A stretch of DNA of 64,000 nt from the NCBI GenBank assembly GCA_028293125.1, contig JAQGPJ010000005.1:18231-82230 (forward strand), read 5' to 3'. The notes under the pieces are model-generated. The model did not search any database, was not told the DNA's origin, and saw only the letters and a program-made list of their open reading frames with translations. The stretch is from Verrucomicrobiales bacterium (GTDB lineage: Bacteria; Verrucomicrobiota; Verrucomicrobiia; Verrucomicrobiales; V1-33). A program made the translations under genes and the position numbers. Numbering within the stretch: position 1 is the first letter of the stretch; the number at the start of each line of letters is the position of its first letter. Shown here piece by piece: positions 36,675-45,331 of the stretch.

Positions 36675-38015
36675 ATGATAAAAATTCTGGATCTATTCCG
36701 AAAAAAGACCCCGTCCGCCGGCTTCACCCCGGCGGCCCGGCGGACGTGGGTCAGCGCTTTGTCCGCCACCGACGCCATCGTGCAGGCCGGCGGCTGGCGC
36801 GACAGCCACAATCCCCTGCGCGGCCTGACCCCCTGGTATGTCACCGGCATGGTGGAGGCCGCCCAGCGCGGGGCCCAGACGGAGTTCCAGTGGCTGCTGA
36901 AATGGATCCGCGACGAGGACGCGGTGGTGGCCGCCCTGGTGGAGCGCAGTCTTTCCGCGCTCTCGGCGCTGGAGTGGGATGTGCTCATCCCCGAGCATCT
37001 GGACGCCGGCCAAAGGGCCTTGGCGGAGGCCCAGCAGGCGGCGCTGAAGGAGTTCTACACCGGCCTGCGGTCGCTGCGGGAATCCATCGAGGCCATCGGT
37101 CTGGCGCGCTTCACCGGCTGCGCCTTTCTGGAAAAAGTGGCTACCCCGGACGGTCCTCAGCTGTGCCCGGTGCCGCCGTGGTATTTTGTCAGGAACGGCA
37201 GCCGCGGGCCATGGGCCTACAATTCCGCGCTGTCCATGGGCGCCACCACCGGCATCCCGCTGGATCCGCGCGGGTGGGTGATCCGCGAGGCGGAGGCGCC
37301 GGTGGGTCGGAAGGCGGCGCGGCTGTTTGTCATCAAGAACATGTCGGTTAAGGACTGGCAGGGATTTGCGGAGGTGTTTGGCATCCCGGCCATCTTCGCC
37401 ATCATGCCGGAGGGCATCACCGACCGGCAGCGGGACGAATTCCAGACCATCGCCCAGCAGATCATCAGCGACGCCCGCGGGGCTCTGCCGCCCGGGTCCG
37501 ACATCAAAACCGTGGAGGCCAAAAACACCGGCAACAGTCCGTTCCGGGAACTGGCCGAGTGGTGCGACAGCCAGCTGGTCATCGCCGGCACGGGGGGTCT
37601 GCTGACCATGCTCACGGCTCCGGGCAGCGGCACTCTGGCGGGGTCGGCGCATCAGGAGGCTTTTCAGTTACTGGCCAAACGGGAGGCGGTGATGGTCAGT
37701 GAAATCATGCAGGAGCAGGTGGACCAGCCCCTGCTGGAGGACCTGTTTCCCGGACAGCCGGTCCTGGCTTACTGGCAGCTGTCACCGGTGGTGGAGCATG
37801 ACCCCGCGCAGGTCATTGACCATGCGGTGAAGCTGAAGTCCGCCGGCTGCCGGATCCGCCTGGGCCAGCTGAGGGAGCGCACCGGGTATGAGCTGGAGGC
37901 GGTGGACGGGGGCGGGGCAGGGAAGGTGGACGGGATGGACGCGGTGGGCGGGCCGCTGAATCACCGCGGCGAAGGCTTGGTGGACGGCTGTTCCTTTAAC
38001 TCCTCACAACCATGA
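36675..38015 (+). CDS. Phage portal protein (DUF935, Mu gp29-like)
   Basis: The start at 36675 (MIKILDLFRKKTPS) is chosen over an upstream in-frame Met in the tail of the terminase gene. Typical segments are TEFQWLLKWIRDEDAVVAALVERSLSALSALEWDV, GWVIREAEAPVGRKAARLFVIKNMSVKDWQGFAEVFG and PFRELAEWCDSQLVIAGTGGLLT. It forms the dodecameric entry ring at the head vertex. It overlaps the next gene by four bases. The Mu gp30-type head morphogenesis protein that often follows DUF935 is absent. Confidence 0.85.
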   Translation: MIKILDLFRKKTPSAGFTPAARRTWVSALSATDAIVQAGGWRDSHNPLRGLTPWYVTGMVEAAQRGAQTEFQWLLKWIRDEDAVVAALVERSLSALSALEWDVLIPEHLDAGQRALAEAQQAALKEFYTGLRSLRESIEAIGLARFTGCAFLEKVATPDGPQLCPVPPWYFVRNGSRGPWAYNSALSMGATTGIPLDPRGWVIREAEAPVGRKAARLFVIKNMSVKDWQGFAEVFGIPAIFAIMPEGITDRQRDEFQTIAQQIISDARGALPPGSDIKTVEAKNTGNSPFRELAEWCDSQLVIAGTGGLLTMLTAPGSGTLAGSAHQEAFQLLAKREAVMVSEIMQEQVDQPLLEDLFPGQPVLAYWQLSPVVEHDPAQVIDHAVKLKSAGCRIRLGQLRERTGYELEAVDGGGAGKVDGMDAVGGPLNHRGEGLVDGCSFNSSQP

Positions 38016-39076
38016 CCATGAACAAGGCGCCGCAATACATTTTCAATGACCAGGATGGGTGGTTTGACGTGCTCAGGCCGGGGGAGTTTCCCAACACCAA
38101 GGGGGACCGGCATGTGCTGCAGCTGATCGCTCCGGAGGATCTGGCGGGCATCGTGGACCAGTGGGTGGCGGAGGGGAAACCGGAGTTCCTCGTGGATTCC
38201 GACCATTTCAGTTATGACCAGGCGCATGATACCCGGGCGCTGGGATGGGGCACCGGTCTGCGGGTGGATCATGGCGTGCTTCAGGCCCGCGCGCGCTGGA
38301 GCGCCGCCGGTCAGGCGGATGTGGAGAACGGCAGCTACCGCTTCTGCTCCGCCAGTGTCCACAGCCGCGACGAATCCGGGCAGGCGGAGGGGGCCGGCCA
38401 AACCCGCGAAGCGCCCATCCGCACCCGGCCTTTCCGGCTGGATTCCATCGCCCTGACCAACCGGCCCAACATCCCCGGCCTGCGTCCTCTCACCAACCGC
38501 GCCGCCGCGCCGGTCACTGTTTTTTCACCCACACCCCAACCACCACCAACACCCAACCGCATGGATCACCAAGCCATCGCCGCCCTTCTGGGCCTTCCCG
38601 AATCCGCCACCGACGCGGAGATCACCAACGCCGCCACCGTGCTGACCAACCGCGCGCGCTCCGCCGAGGAGGCCGCCGCCGATGCCGACATGGCCCGGTT
38701 CGCCGCCGTCATCCCAGACGCCTCCAAACCCTACTGGCGCGGCCAGCTCATCAGCAACCGCGCCGCCGCCCTGCCGGTGCTGGAGTCCATGCTCCCCCTG
38801 CTGTCCGCCGCGTCCACTTCCTCCACAGGGCCTGCCCCGTCCACAGGACACACCGCCGGCGGCTTCCAGCCCGCCCCGCTTCACAACCGCACGGACGCCG
38901 CTCCGCCGCCCCCGCCCGGATCCGGCAATGCCGGCGGCCGCCAGCCGCTGACCGAAGCGGACAAAATGAGCCGTCAGAACTCCGCCATCGCCCTGGTCCT
39001 GAACCGCAACCGGGGCCTGTCCCATGCGGAGGCCTTCGACATCGCCCGCACGGAACAGCCCGGCCTGTTTCAGTAA
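38012..39076 (+). CDS. Phage head maturation protease with C-terminal scaffold (Mu gpI-like)
   Basis: The N-terminal ~170 residues match Mu gpI-type proteases: FLVDSDHFSYD, DTRALGWGTGLRVDHGVLQARARWSAAGQADVENGSYRFCSASV and the end motif DSIALTNRPNIPGL. The remainder (from ATG 38561, MDHQAIAALLGLPESATDAEI) is Ala-rich and helical like a scaffold (gpZ in Mu). An A/C-rich stretch precedes that internal ATG, as it does many starts here, so a separate scaffold product is possible. The role is processing and assembly of the capsid. Confidence 0.8.
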   Translation: MTMNKAPQYIFNDQDGWFDVLRPGEFPNTKGDRHVLQLIAPEDLAGIVDQWVAEGKPEFLVDSDHFSYDQAHDTRALGWGTGLRVDHGVLQARARWSAAGQADVENGSYRFCSASVHSRDESGQAEGAGQTREAPIRTRPFRLDSIALTNRPNIPGLRPLTNRAAAPVTVFSPTPQPPPTPNRMDHQAIAALLGLPESATDAEITNAATVLTNRARSAEEAAADADMARFAAVIPDASKPYWRGQLISNRAAALPVLESMLPLLSAASTSSTGPAPSTGHTAGGFQPAPLHNRTDAAPPPPPGSGNAGGRQPLTEADKMSRQNSAIALVLNRNRGLSHAEAFDIARTEQPGLFQ

Positions 39077-39159
39077 TCCGTCCGGCTGTCTGTCTGTCTG
39101 TCCGACCGACCGGGCAGCCCGAAATTCAGAATCTTATCCAATCCGAACAACCAAACATC

Positions 39160-39531
39160 ATGGTAACCAAAGAAGGTCTCACTGATCTGCTGACCACCGA
39201 AGCCCCCGAAGGCATTCTTGTGGATGCCGCCGGCGTGGCTGTGGCATCCGCCTCCGCGCTGCCCTATGGGGCTGTCATCCGCTCCGACGACCCGGACGGA
39301 CTCTCCACCGTGGCCCTGCCGGGCTATGACGGCATTATTGAGCTGAAGTGCCACACCGCCGCCGGCGCCATCACCAAGGGCACACTGCTCGTCTCCCACG
39401 GCAACGGCACCGTGAAGGCCGATCCCGGCACCGGAGCCCGCGTCATCGTGGGCCGCGCCGTGGAGGTCGGGGCCAACAGCGCGCTGCTGAAGGCCATCCT
39501 GTTCTCCGCGCCCATCCTTTACGCCAGCTGA
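39160..39531 (+). CDS. Capsid decoration/cement protein (DUF2190-like)
   Basis: This 123-residue protein starts MVTKEGLTDLLTTEAPEG. It consists mainly of short beta segments (GYDGIIELKCHTAAGAITKGTLLVSH, ARVIVGRAVEVGANSALLKAILF), a pattern shared with small head-stabilising proteins. It sits between the protease and the major capsid gene, the usual place. The preceding leader (39077-39159) contains tetranucleotide runs (CTGT x3, CCGA x2). Confidence 0.7.
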   Translation: MVTKEGLTDLLTTEAPEGILVDAAGVAVASASALPYGAVIRSDDPDGLSTVALPGYDGIIELKCHTAAGAITKGTLLVSHGNGTVKADPGTGARVIVGRAVEVGANSALLKAILFSAPILYAS

Positions 39532-39643
39532 ACCTACCGCAGGCCAGCGGCCCTCCCGCCGCGCCGCGCTGTCCTATTCCACCCTATTCCATCCTGTCCC
39601 GCCATCTCCGGCGATCTCCTATCCCATCTTACTGAATCCCTGA

Positions 39644-40657
39644 ATGAAATCCAAGCTTAGCCATTCCTTTGCAGCTACTCCGGCCCTCTTCGCCGCCACC
39701 GCGTGGCAGAATGACCCCGCCGTCCGCCTCCTGTTCAACAACAGTCCGGCGGCCTTCAACAGCACCCTGACGACCTATGCGCAGGGTTATTCCACGGACA
39801 TCGCCGCGCAGTCCACCGCCTCCTTCATCGCCCCGTGGGTGGTGACCGGCCGGGCGTCCGGGCAATTCAAGCGCTACGATGAGAAGTCGTCCTTCGCGGT
39901 CTATAAAACGGACCGCGGCATCGGCGAGGGCCGCCAGCGCATCGTGTTCGGCGCGGACGATCCGTTCTTCAATTGCCGGCCCCACGGTCTGGAAATCCCC
40001 ACGGACGACTTCGAGAAGGAGCAGGCCGGGGTGACCGGCGACCGCTTCCCGCTCATGCAGGCGAAGATCCGCACCCTCGTGGCCGCCGCCTACCGCAGCC
40101 GCGAGTTCAATGTGTGGGCGAAGATCAAAGCCGCCAAGGCCGCCACCGGCGGCATCGGGGTGTGGTCCAATGCCGCCAACGATCCTATCAAGGAAATCAA
40201 TGGGGAGATTCAGGGCATCGCGAATGACACGGGGATGCTGCCCAACCGCATGGTCATGTCCCTCTCCGCCTGGGCCACGGTGCTGGACCATGCCAAGGTG
40301 CTGTCCCGCCGGTCCGGCGTCAGTCAGGACGGAGTCACTTACTCGGACTTCGCCCGCATGCTGCTGAATCCGCAGATTCAGATCAAGGTGGGCATGATCC
40401 CCTACGACACCGCCGCGCGCGGCCTGGCCGTCAGCAAGTCCAACATCATCGGCGCGGAGGTCTTCATCTTCCACGCCCAGGACCAGCCGGACACTCTTGA
40501 TCCCTCCTTCGCCAAGTCCTTCAGCACCTTCGGGCGGGGAGTCGATGAAGTGAAGACCTACCGCGAAAAGGAGCTCATGGAAATCGCCGCCGTGGACTGG
40601 TCCGAGGACGTCCAGGTCGTCTCCCCCCTCGCCGGCCGACGCATCACCGTCGGTTGA
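39644..40657 (+). CDS. Phage major capsid protein
   Basis: This 337-residue protein has the length, position and character of Mu-like/E-type capsid proteins. IAPWVVTGRASGQFKRYDEKSSFAVYKTDRGIGEG is an N-arm with extended loop. NDTGMLPNRMVMSLSAWATVLDHAKVLSR resembles the 'PN...vmg...w..l..hp.v..r' motif of coat proteins. NIIGAEVFIFHAQDQPDTLDPSFAKSFS is the late beta-rich domain. It forms the icosahedral shell. A pyrimidine-rich leader precedes it. Confidence 0.8.
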   Translation: MKSKLSHSFAATPALFAATAWQNDPAVRLLFNNSPAAFNSTLTTYAQGYSTDIAAQSTASFIAPWVVTGRASGQFKRYDEKSSFAVYKTDRGIGEGRQRIVFGADDPFFNCRPHGLEIPTDDFEKEQAGVTGDRFPLMQAKIRTLVAAAYRSREFNVWAKIKAAKAATGGIGVWSNAANDPIKEINGEIQGIANDTGMLPNRMVMSLSAWATVLDHAKVLSRRSGVSQDGVTYSDFARMLLNPQIQIKVGMIPYDTAARGLAVSKSNIIGAEVFIFHAQDQPDTLDPSFAKSFSTFGRGVDEVKTYREKELMEIAAVDWSEDVQVVSPLAGRRITVG

Positions 40658-40689
40658 CTCTCAATAACCAATCAGCCCCTCCCAGCCCC

Positions 40690-41133
40690 ATGCCCTGGAC
40701 CCAATGCACCACCGCTCTCGCCGAATCCCTGATGGGACCGGCGGAGCTGGACGTCATCCGCCTCCATCTGGGGGAGGACTACCGCGCCCAGGTGCTGGCC
40801 GCTGTGGTGGCCTCCGTGCGTGGTTACTGCGCCGCCCGTGGGGAGCTGGGCGAGGAGGGCAGCATTCCGCCCGAGTGCGTCCAGGCGCTTGGGAGCCTCT
40901 ACCGGCAGCGGCTGCTCGCGGCCCTGCCGGTGGACCATCTCATGACTGAAACCCGGCAGGCGGAGACCCGGGACGCCTGGCAGTTCCTCCGCGATGCGGG
41001 GGCCGGGCGGGTGGGCATCACCCGTCCGTCCCCGGTCTCCACCGGTCCGGAACAGCTCAGCACCGGCCCCGTTTCCCCTGGCATTTGCGCTCCCCGCCGC
41101 CGGCGTGACCGGCGGTCGCTGGACGGCAGTTAG
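40690..41133 (+). CDS. Phage head-tail connector (gp36 / DUF1320-like)
   Basis: The start at ATG 40690 (MPWTQCTTALAESLMGPAELD) is taken rather than the TTG at 40654, which overlaps the capsid stop. Helices around VLAAVVASVRGYCAARGEL and CVQALGSLYRQRLLAALPVDHL, plus a late ETRDAWQFLRDAGAGRVGI, resemble the DUF1320 family. The C-terminal ~35 residues are Pro/Arg-rich. It probably joins portal and tail. Confidence 0.6.
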   Translation: MPWTQCTTALAESLMGPAELDVIRLHLGEDYRAQVLAAVVASVRGYCAARGELGEEGSIPPECVQALGSLYRQRLLAALPVDHLMTETRQAETRDAWQFLRDAGAGRVGITRPSPVSTGPEQLSTGPVSPGICAPRRRRDRRSLDGS

Positions 41134-41166
41134 GATCCCGCACGGCACCTCTTCATCCCTTTTTTT

Positions 41167-43779
41167 ATGGAACCCGCTATCTTCTATACCCGCGCCCGCC
41201 GGCGCGACAGCCGCCATGGCACTGTAGCCGTGCCTTTCAGCGCCTGGCAGGGCTCCATGATCCGCTGGCGCATCGGCATCCTGCGGGATGACGGGGTCCT
41301 GGACGATCTAAGCGGCATCACCGGCGTCGTTTTGAATATCGTGAGCTACGGCGGCACCAAGCCTGGGGAAACCCCGTGGGTGCTGCGCACGGTGCCGGCG
41401 GCTGATTTTTCGGCTCCCGCGAATGCCGGCGCGGTGATGGACGGCACCGGCTGGCACGCCGAGGTGTCGCTGTCCTCCGAGGAGATGACCCTGCCGGTGG
41501 AGGACAGCGGCAGCCGGGCGTATTGGTTTGAATGGAGGGCCAACACCGCCGCCGGCACGGTCATCCTCGCTGCCGGCCAGCTGGTGGTGCGCGGCATCGG
41601 CGGCACCAGCGGCAACTACGCCCGCACCGCTGAGGTAACCAGTGAGTCCGCCGCCCGGGCTGCCGCCGACACTGCGGAGGCCACTCTGCGCGCCAGTGGA
41701 GACGCTGCCGAAGCCGCCGCGCGGACCGCCGCCCTGAACGCGGAGACCTCCGCCAGAACAGCAGCGGATACGGTGGAGGCCACCGCCCGCGCGGAGGCGG
41801 ACGCCGTCGAGGCCGCCACCCGTCAGGCCGCCGTCAGCGCCGAGGCTTCCGCGCGGACGCAGGCTGTGGGCAACCTCACCACCACCGTCACCACTCTGAC
41901 CGAATCCATGCAGGGCCTGCAGGTGGGCGACGCCTTCCGCGTGGCCAATGTGGCGGACCTGCCCGGCACCGCCAACAGCACCGGGGCGACGCGCTTTGCC
42001 GAGGTTTACAACGACAGCGGCAGCGCCGCCAGCAATGGCCGCTACTGGCAGGCCGCCGGGTCCGCCACGTGGGCCAAGGTCGCCGGCGATGTGACCGGCC
42101 GGGTGGCCACGCTGGAGGCCTTCGAGGCTGCCGCCCAGCCCCGGCTGCCCGCGGTGGAGAGCCACGCCGGCATCCTGGAGGTGCTGCTCGACGCCAACCG
42201 CCGCCCTGTCCGGACGCATTGGACCGACGGCACCACCAGCCTGCGGCTGGCCGCTGACAGCATCCCGGAAATAGGCCTGTCCCATCTGGCCCCGGAGGTA
42301 AAGTCGGCCCTGCCGGCCGCCGATGACTACAACGATGTGCTGCTGCTCTGGAAGGACGGGAGCGGCCGGCCCCTGCTGTATTTCCGGGACAACGGGCGGG
42401 CGGTCCTCCGGCTGGATGACGGCACCGTCACGGGATCCATGCTGACGGACGGCAGCCTGACCACCGCCAAGCTGGCGGACGGCGCAGTCACCCGCGCCAA
42501 GATGGCCGCCGAGGCCCAGGCGGCGTTCCCGGTGCTGGACGACTACAACGGCATTCTCTGGATGCTGCGGGACGCCAATGGCCGCCCCCTGATGTATTTT
42601 GACAGCGACGGCACGCTGCGGGCGAAGATCGCCGGCACTCAGGACACCGCCCAGCTGCGGGCGGATGTGACCGCCCTGCGGGGATGGTGCCACGGGGAGC
42701 ACACTCTTCCCAACGTGCATCTGAGGCTGGCGCGCATCAAATATGGCTATTCCGAGCGGTGCGTGATCGCCAACATGGGGGACAGCTGGACGGCGCATCC
42801 GGGCCGGTTCGGGACTCCGCTGCTGAGGATGCTCCAAGGGGAGTATGGCGGCACCGCCTGCGGGTTCTTCGGCTTTGGGTATTTCAGCAATGACGGCAGC
42901 GTGAACGGTTGCTCCGACCGCGCCAAAGCCAACGGCAGCGCGGACCCGGCCTGGACGCGGGACTCCACCGCCGCCGGGGGCGTTTACAGTCCCGACGGCT
43001 GCCACGTCCACACCGCCACGGCGGGCACTTGGGTGGAGATCAATGTTTTCACGGCCCAGCCCAGTCCGAAAATCTACTTCCGCCGGCGTCCGGGCGGCGG
43101 CGCCTTCCGGTGGTGTGTCAACGCCGGAGCGTGGACCAGTGTCAGCACGGACGGCGCGGACGGATTCGCTTCCTCCACCATCACCATTCCGGCTGCCGCC
43201 TGCACCATCCGCGTGGAGGTGGAGAGTGGCGGCACCCATGGCGTGACCCTCGCCGGCCTCAACTTCGAGAGCGCCACCGGCATCATGGTCCACAAATGGG
43301 CGCGGTCCGGATCCCAGGCCCACGAGTTTGTCAGCGCCCTGAACAAGGACTTCTTTCAGTCCGGCATTCTGGCCATGGCTCCCCACCTGGTGACCTTCCT
43401 GTGGGGGACCAATGAGCAATACTGGAACACGGAGCCGGCGGTGATGGCCGCCGGCATCCTCACCCTTGTCAGCTGGATCAAGGAGGTGAGGCCCCTCTGC
43501 GATTTCCTCCTGATCTGCCCCGCCCAGACAAAGCAGGAGGCGGAGGGACACGCCCACGGCATCCGCGACTACCGGGACGCGGTGCGGGCCGCCGCCGTGG
43601 CCGCCCGCGCCGGGTTCATCGACCTCACGGAGGTCTGGGGGGACTACGAAAAATACAAATACGCCGGGGATGGCACCACTCTCAATTTCCTGACGTCCGA
43701 CGGCATCCACACCGATATCGACCGCGGGGCCATCGTGACCGCGGACGCTGTTTTCAAATTCTTCACCAAACGCGTTTAA
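41167..43779 (+). CDS. Phage tail/fibre protein with C-terminal SGNH hydrolase
   Basis: This 870-residue protein has an N-terminal virion domain (residues 1-150, FSAWQGSMIRWRIGILRDDGVLDDLSG). Next comes a long Ala-rich coiled coil (EATLRASGDAAEAAARTAALNAE), a repeat region with LPVLDDYNGILWMLRDANGRPLMYF twice, and from ~530 an SGNH/GDSL hydrolase. Its motifs are NMGDSWTAHPG (block I, Ser of GDS at ~540), FLWGTNEQYWN (block III, Asn) and LTSDGIHTDIDRG (block V, Asp and His). Such domains deacetylate host surface polysaccharide, so this may be the receptor-degrading spike. Confidence 0.82.
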   Translation: MEPAIFYTRARRRDSRHGTVAVPFSAWQGSMIRWRIGILRDDGVLDDLSGITGVVLNIVSYGGTKPGETPWVLRTVPAADFSAPANAGAVMDGTGWHAEVSLSSEEMTLPVEDSGSRAYWFEWRANTAAGTVILAAGQLVVRGIGGTSGNYARTAEVTSESAARAAADTAEATLRASGDAAEAAARTAALNAETSARTAADTVEATARAEADAVEAATRQAAVSAEASARTQAVGNLTTTVTTLTESMQGLQVGDAFRVANVADLPGTANSTGATRFAEVYNDSGSAASNGRYWQAAGSATWAKVAGDVTGRVATLEAFEAAAQPRLPAVESHAGILEVLLDANRRPVRTHWTDGTTSLRLAADSIPEIGLSHLAPEVKSALPAADDYNDVLLLWKDGSGRPLLYFRDNGRAVLRLDDGTVTGSMLTDGSLTTAKLADGAVTRAKMAAEAQAAFPVLDDYNGILWMLRDANGRPLMYFDSDGTLRAKIAGTQDTAQLRADVTALRGWCHGEHTLPNVHLRLARIKYGYSERCVIANMGDSWTAHPGRFGTPLLRMLQGEYGGTACGFFGFGYFSNDGSVNGCSDRAKANGSADPAWTRDSTAAGGVYSPDGCHVHTATAGTWVEINVFTAQPSPKIYFRRRPGGGAFRWCVNAGAWTSVSTDGADGFASSTITIPAAACTIRVEVESGGTHGVTLAGLNFESATGIMVHKWARSGSQAHEFVSALNKDFFQSGILAMAPHLVTFLWGTNEQYWNTEPAVMAAGILTLVSWIKEVRPLCDFLLICPAQTKQEAEGHAHGIRDYRDAVRAAAVAARAGFIDLTEVWGDYEKYKYAGDGTTLNFLTSDGIHTDIDRGAIVTADAVFKFFTKRV

Positions 43780-43792
43780 AAAATTCAAAGCC

Positions 43793-44665
43793 ATGCCCAG
43801 CAATACCGTTGTCTATCAGGTGCCCGGCGCCATCACGGACACCTCCATTCCGCCCCTGCCGCGCGATGCCCTGCTCACCGGAGCCAACAGCGGCATCCGG
43901 TTCCTCTTCGACCTCGCCAACGCCTACAGCTGGACGCCCGGCGCCCCGGTGCAGGGCAAGGCCGTGAAGGACCTGTCGGAGATCAGCGCGGACGGCCTCG
44001 TCAACACCGCCGGCACCCTCGCCGCCGCCGGCAACGGCATTGACTTCACGACCAGCGCCGGACGCGCCTGTCTCTCCGCGCCAACCGGTGTGCTGTCGGA
44101 CCTCTGGCCGGATCAGGAGTATATCCTCTGCGGTTACTGGAAGCTGCCTGTCCTCGGCAATTTCCCCGGAGTCGGCGGCGGCCAGAACACCACCCTGCTG
44201 ACCGCCGAGAGCGGGGCCAGCGACCACTACGGCAACAGCGCGGAAATCGTGATGGCCGCCTGGGACATGGGCGCCGCAGGCCGCGTGAGGCTCACGCGGC
44301 CGACTGCCGTGTCCACATCGGGCGTGGAGTCCATCACTCTGGACCTCACCCCGCACGCCGGGTTCCTCACCCAGATCGCCGTGTGGCGCACCGCTGCCAA
44401 CTGGAATTGCCGCCTAAAATCCAGCGCCGGCACCACCCTCGGCATTCCCAACACCGTCAACGTCAAAAGCACCGGCGACTTCAGTTCCAAAGGCCTCCAC
44501 TTCGGCATGTCCGGCTCCTTCGGCGTCCAGGTCAACAACAGCGCCCGCACCGGCCTGCGCCTTTACCGCGGCTTCGCGGAGAACACCAAACGCTCCGGCC
44601 GCGCAGCCATCACCGTGCTGGACGAGGATTACGGGCGGACGGTCGGGCGTGCGGTGTATGGGTGA
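43793..44665 (+). CDS. Phage structural protein, LamG-like
   Basis: This 290-residue protein starts MPSNTVVYQVPGAITDTS. Segments such as SIRFLFDLANAYSWTPG, SSAGRACLSAPTG, DQEYILCGYWKLPVLGNFPG and FLTQIAVWRTAANWNCRLKS suggest a beta-sandwich (LamG/concanavalin-like) domain as found on tail accessory proteins. It follows the SGNH tail gene after 13 bases and probably acts with it in host recognition. The family was judged only from motif style. Confidence 0.55.
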   Translation: MPSNTVVYQVPGAITDTSIPPLPRDALLTGANSGIRFLFDLANAYSWTPGAPVQGKAVKDLSEISADGLVNTAGTLAAAGNGIDFTTSAGRACLSAPTGVLSDLWPDQEYILCGYWKLPVLGNFPGVGGGQNTTLLTAESGASDHYGNSAEIVMAAWDMGAAGRVRLTRPTAVSTSGVESITLDLTPHAGFLTQIAVWRTAANWNCRLKSSAGTTLGIPNTVNVKSTGDFSSKGLHFGMSGSFGVQVNNSARTGLRLYRGFAENTKRSGRAAITVLDEDYGRTVGRAVYG

Positions 44666-44730
44666 GAGGAGGGAGGAGGGGAAGGGGGAGTATTAGTTAT
44701 TATTTATAGATTATTGCTTGTAGGCTGTCT

Positions 44731-44860
44731 TCAAAATAACCAGCGGATGATTCCGGCGAGCATGCGCTTGATCAATAAGCGGTGCGCGCCGCTCCTCAGC
44801 CGCATGAGGCAAAGTCCGCAAAATCCATGCCGCCCGCTTATCAGCCCATGGTGTCCCGGG
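44731..44860 (-). pseudogene. IS5-family transposase 3' fragment
   Basis: The minus-strand translation around 44731-44785 gives LIKRMLAGIIRWLF followed by a stop. Upstream in another frame it gives GRAAWILRTLPHAAEERR. These correspond to the end of the transposase in remnant A (SESMIHIFMVKRMLARIARWL) with at least one frameshift. It is non-functional. Confidence 0.6.
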
Positions 44861-44885
44861 GTATATTCCGCAAATTTTAGAAAAG

Positions 44886-45059
44886 CTACTTATTTGTTTT
44901 ATTTTTATTAACAATAATTAGTAAAAAACAGGAAATCACACACGTTATCCCAAAAATAAAGTGTTTAAAACGGAAAACCCCGGCCGCCACTCGGTCATAT
45001 TCATCCATAGCAAAACAAATAAGCACTATTATAAATATAATTATAAAAAACTTATTCAT
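44886..45059 (-). CDS. 57-residue AT-rich membrane protein inside IS remnant B
   Basis: The minus-strand ATG at 45059 reads MNKFFIIIFIIVLICFAMDE, then a short polar loop with RVAAGVFRFKHF, then a second hydrophobic run (IFGITCVISCFLLIIV) and the tail NKNKTNK before TAG. Two transmembrane helices are predicted. The composition is extremely AT-rich. No family is recognised. It resembles the small AT-rich membrane gene next to IS remnant A in style, not clearly in sequence. Confidence 0.5.
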   Translation of the reverse strand: MNKFFIIIFIIVLICFAMDEYDRVAAGVFRFKHFIFGITCVISCFLLIIVNKNKTNK

Positions 45060-45292
45060 ATCATTGGGGCAGAGTCACTCCAGTGAAAGTCCGGGGCGGC
45101 GGAGGGGATTTCAGGGTGATTCTATTCCGCGCCACTAAGGCTGGAGGGGTGGGCATTCAACCGGAAACCGTAGTCGGAACCAGCTGTTTCCACCACTCAA
45201 ATCAGGCAGCCACGATTTTTCAGACAGCCTCTTATGAAAATTCAAAATACTGGCATACGGCCTGAGATGAGGGACGCGCTTCAGATCCAAGC

Positions 45293-45331
45293 CGTAATAA
45301 CCAATAATCAATAACTATCCCCCATCCCCCC
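45293..45331. repeat. CCAATAA heptamers and pyrimidine tract before a start codon
   Basis: It reads TAATAACCAATAATCAATAAC followed by TATCCCCCATCCCCCC, abutting the ATG at 45332. No Shine-Dalgarno sequence is present. Confidence 0.65.

Larger units (their letters stand above)
44722..45230 (-). mobile_element. Decayed IS5-type insertion sequence (remnant B)
   Basis: Its ends AGGCTGTCT (44722) and AGACAGCCT (45222-45230) match those of remnant A. Read on the minus strand, the left end (AGGCTGTCTGAAAAATCGTGG) and the GAATGCCCACCCCTCCAG stretch are shared with A. Next to the other end, the minus strand reads LIKRMLAGIIRWLF then stop, matching MVKRMLARIARWL of A's transposase. The transposase centre is missing. 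A small AT-rich gene occupies part of the gap. Confidence 0.7.

Noticed and set aside
41308..43803. Very long minus-strand open frame opposite the SGNH tail gene
   Set aside because: Shadow of a high-GC coding region. Its translation is low-complexity Gly/His/Arg-rich, while the plus frame has clear SGNH motifs.
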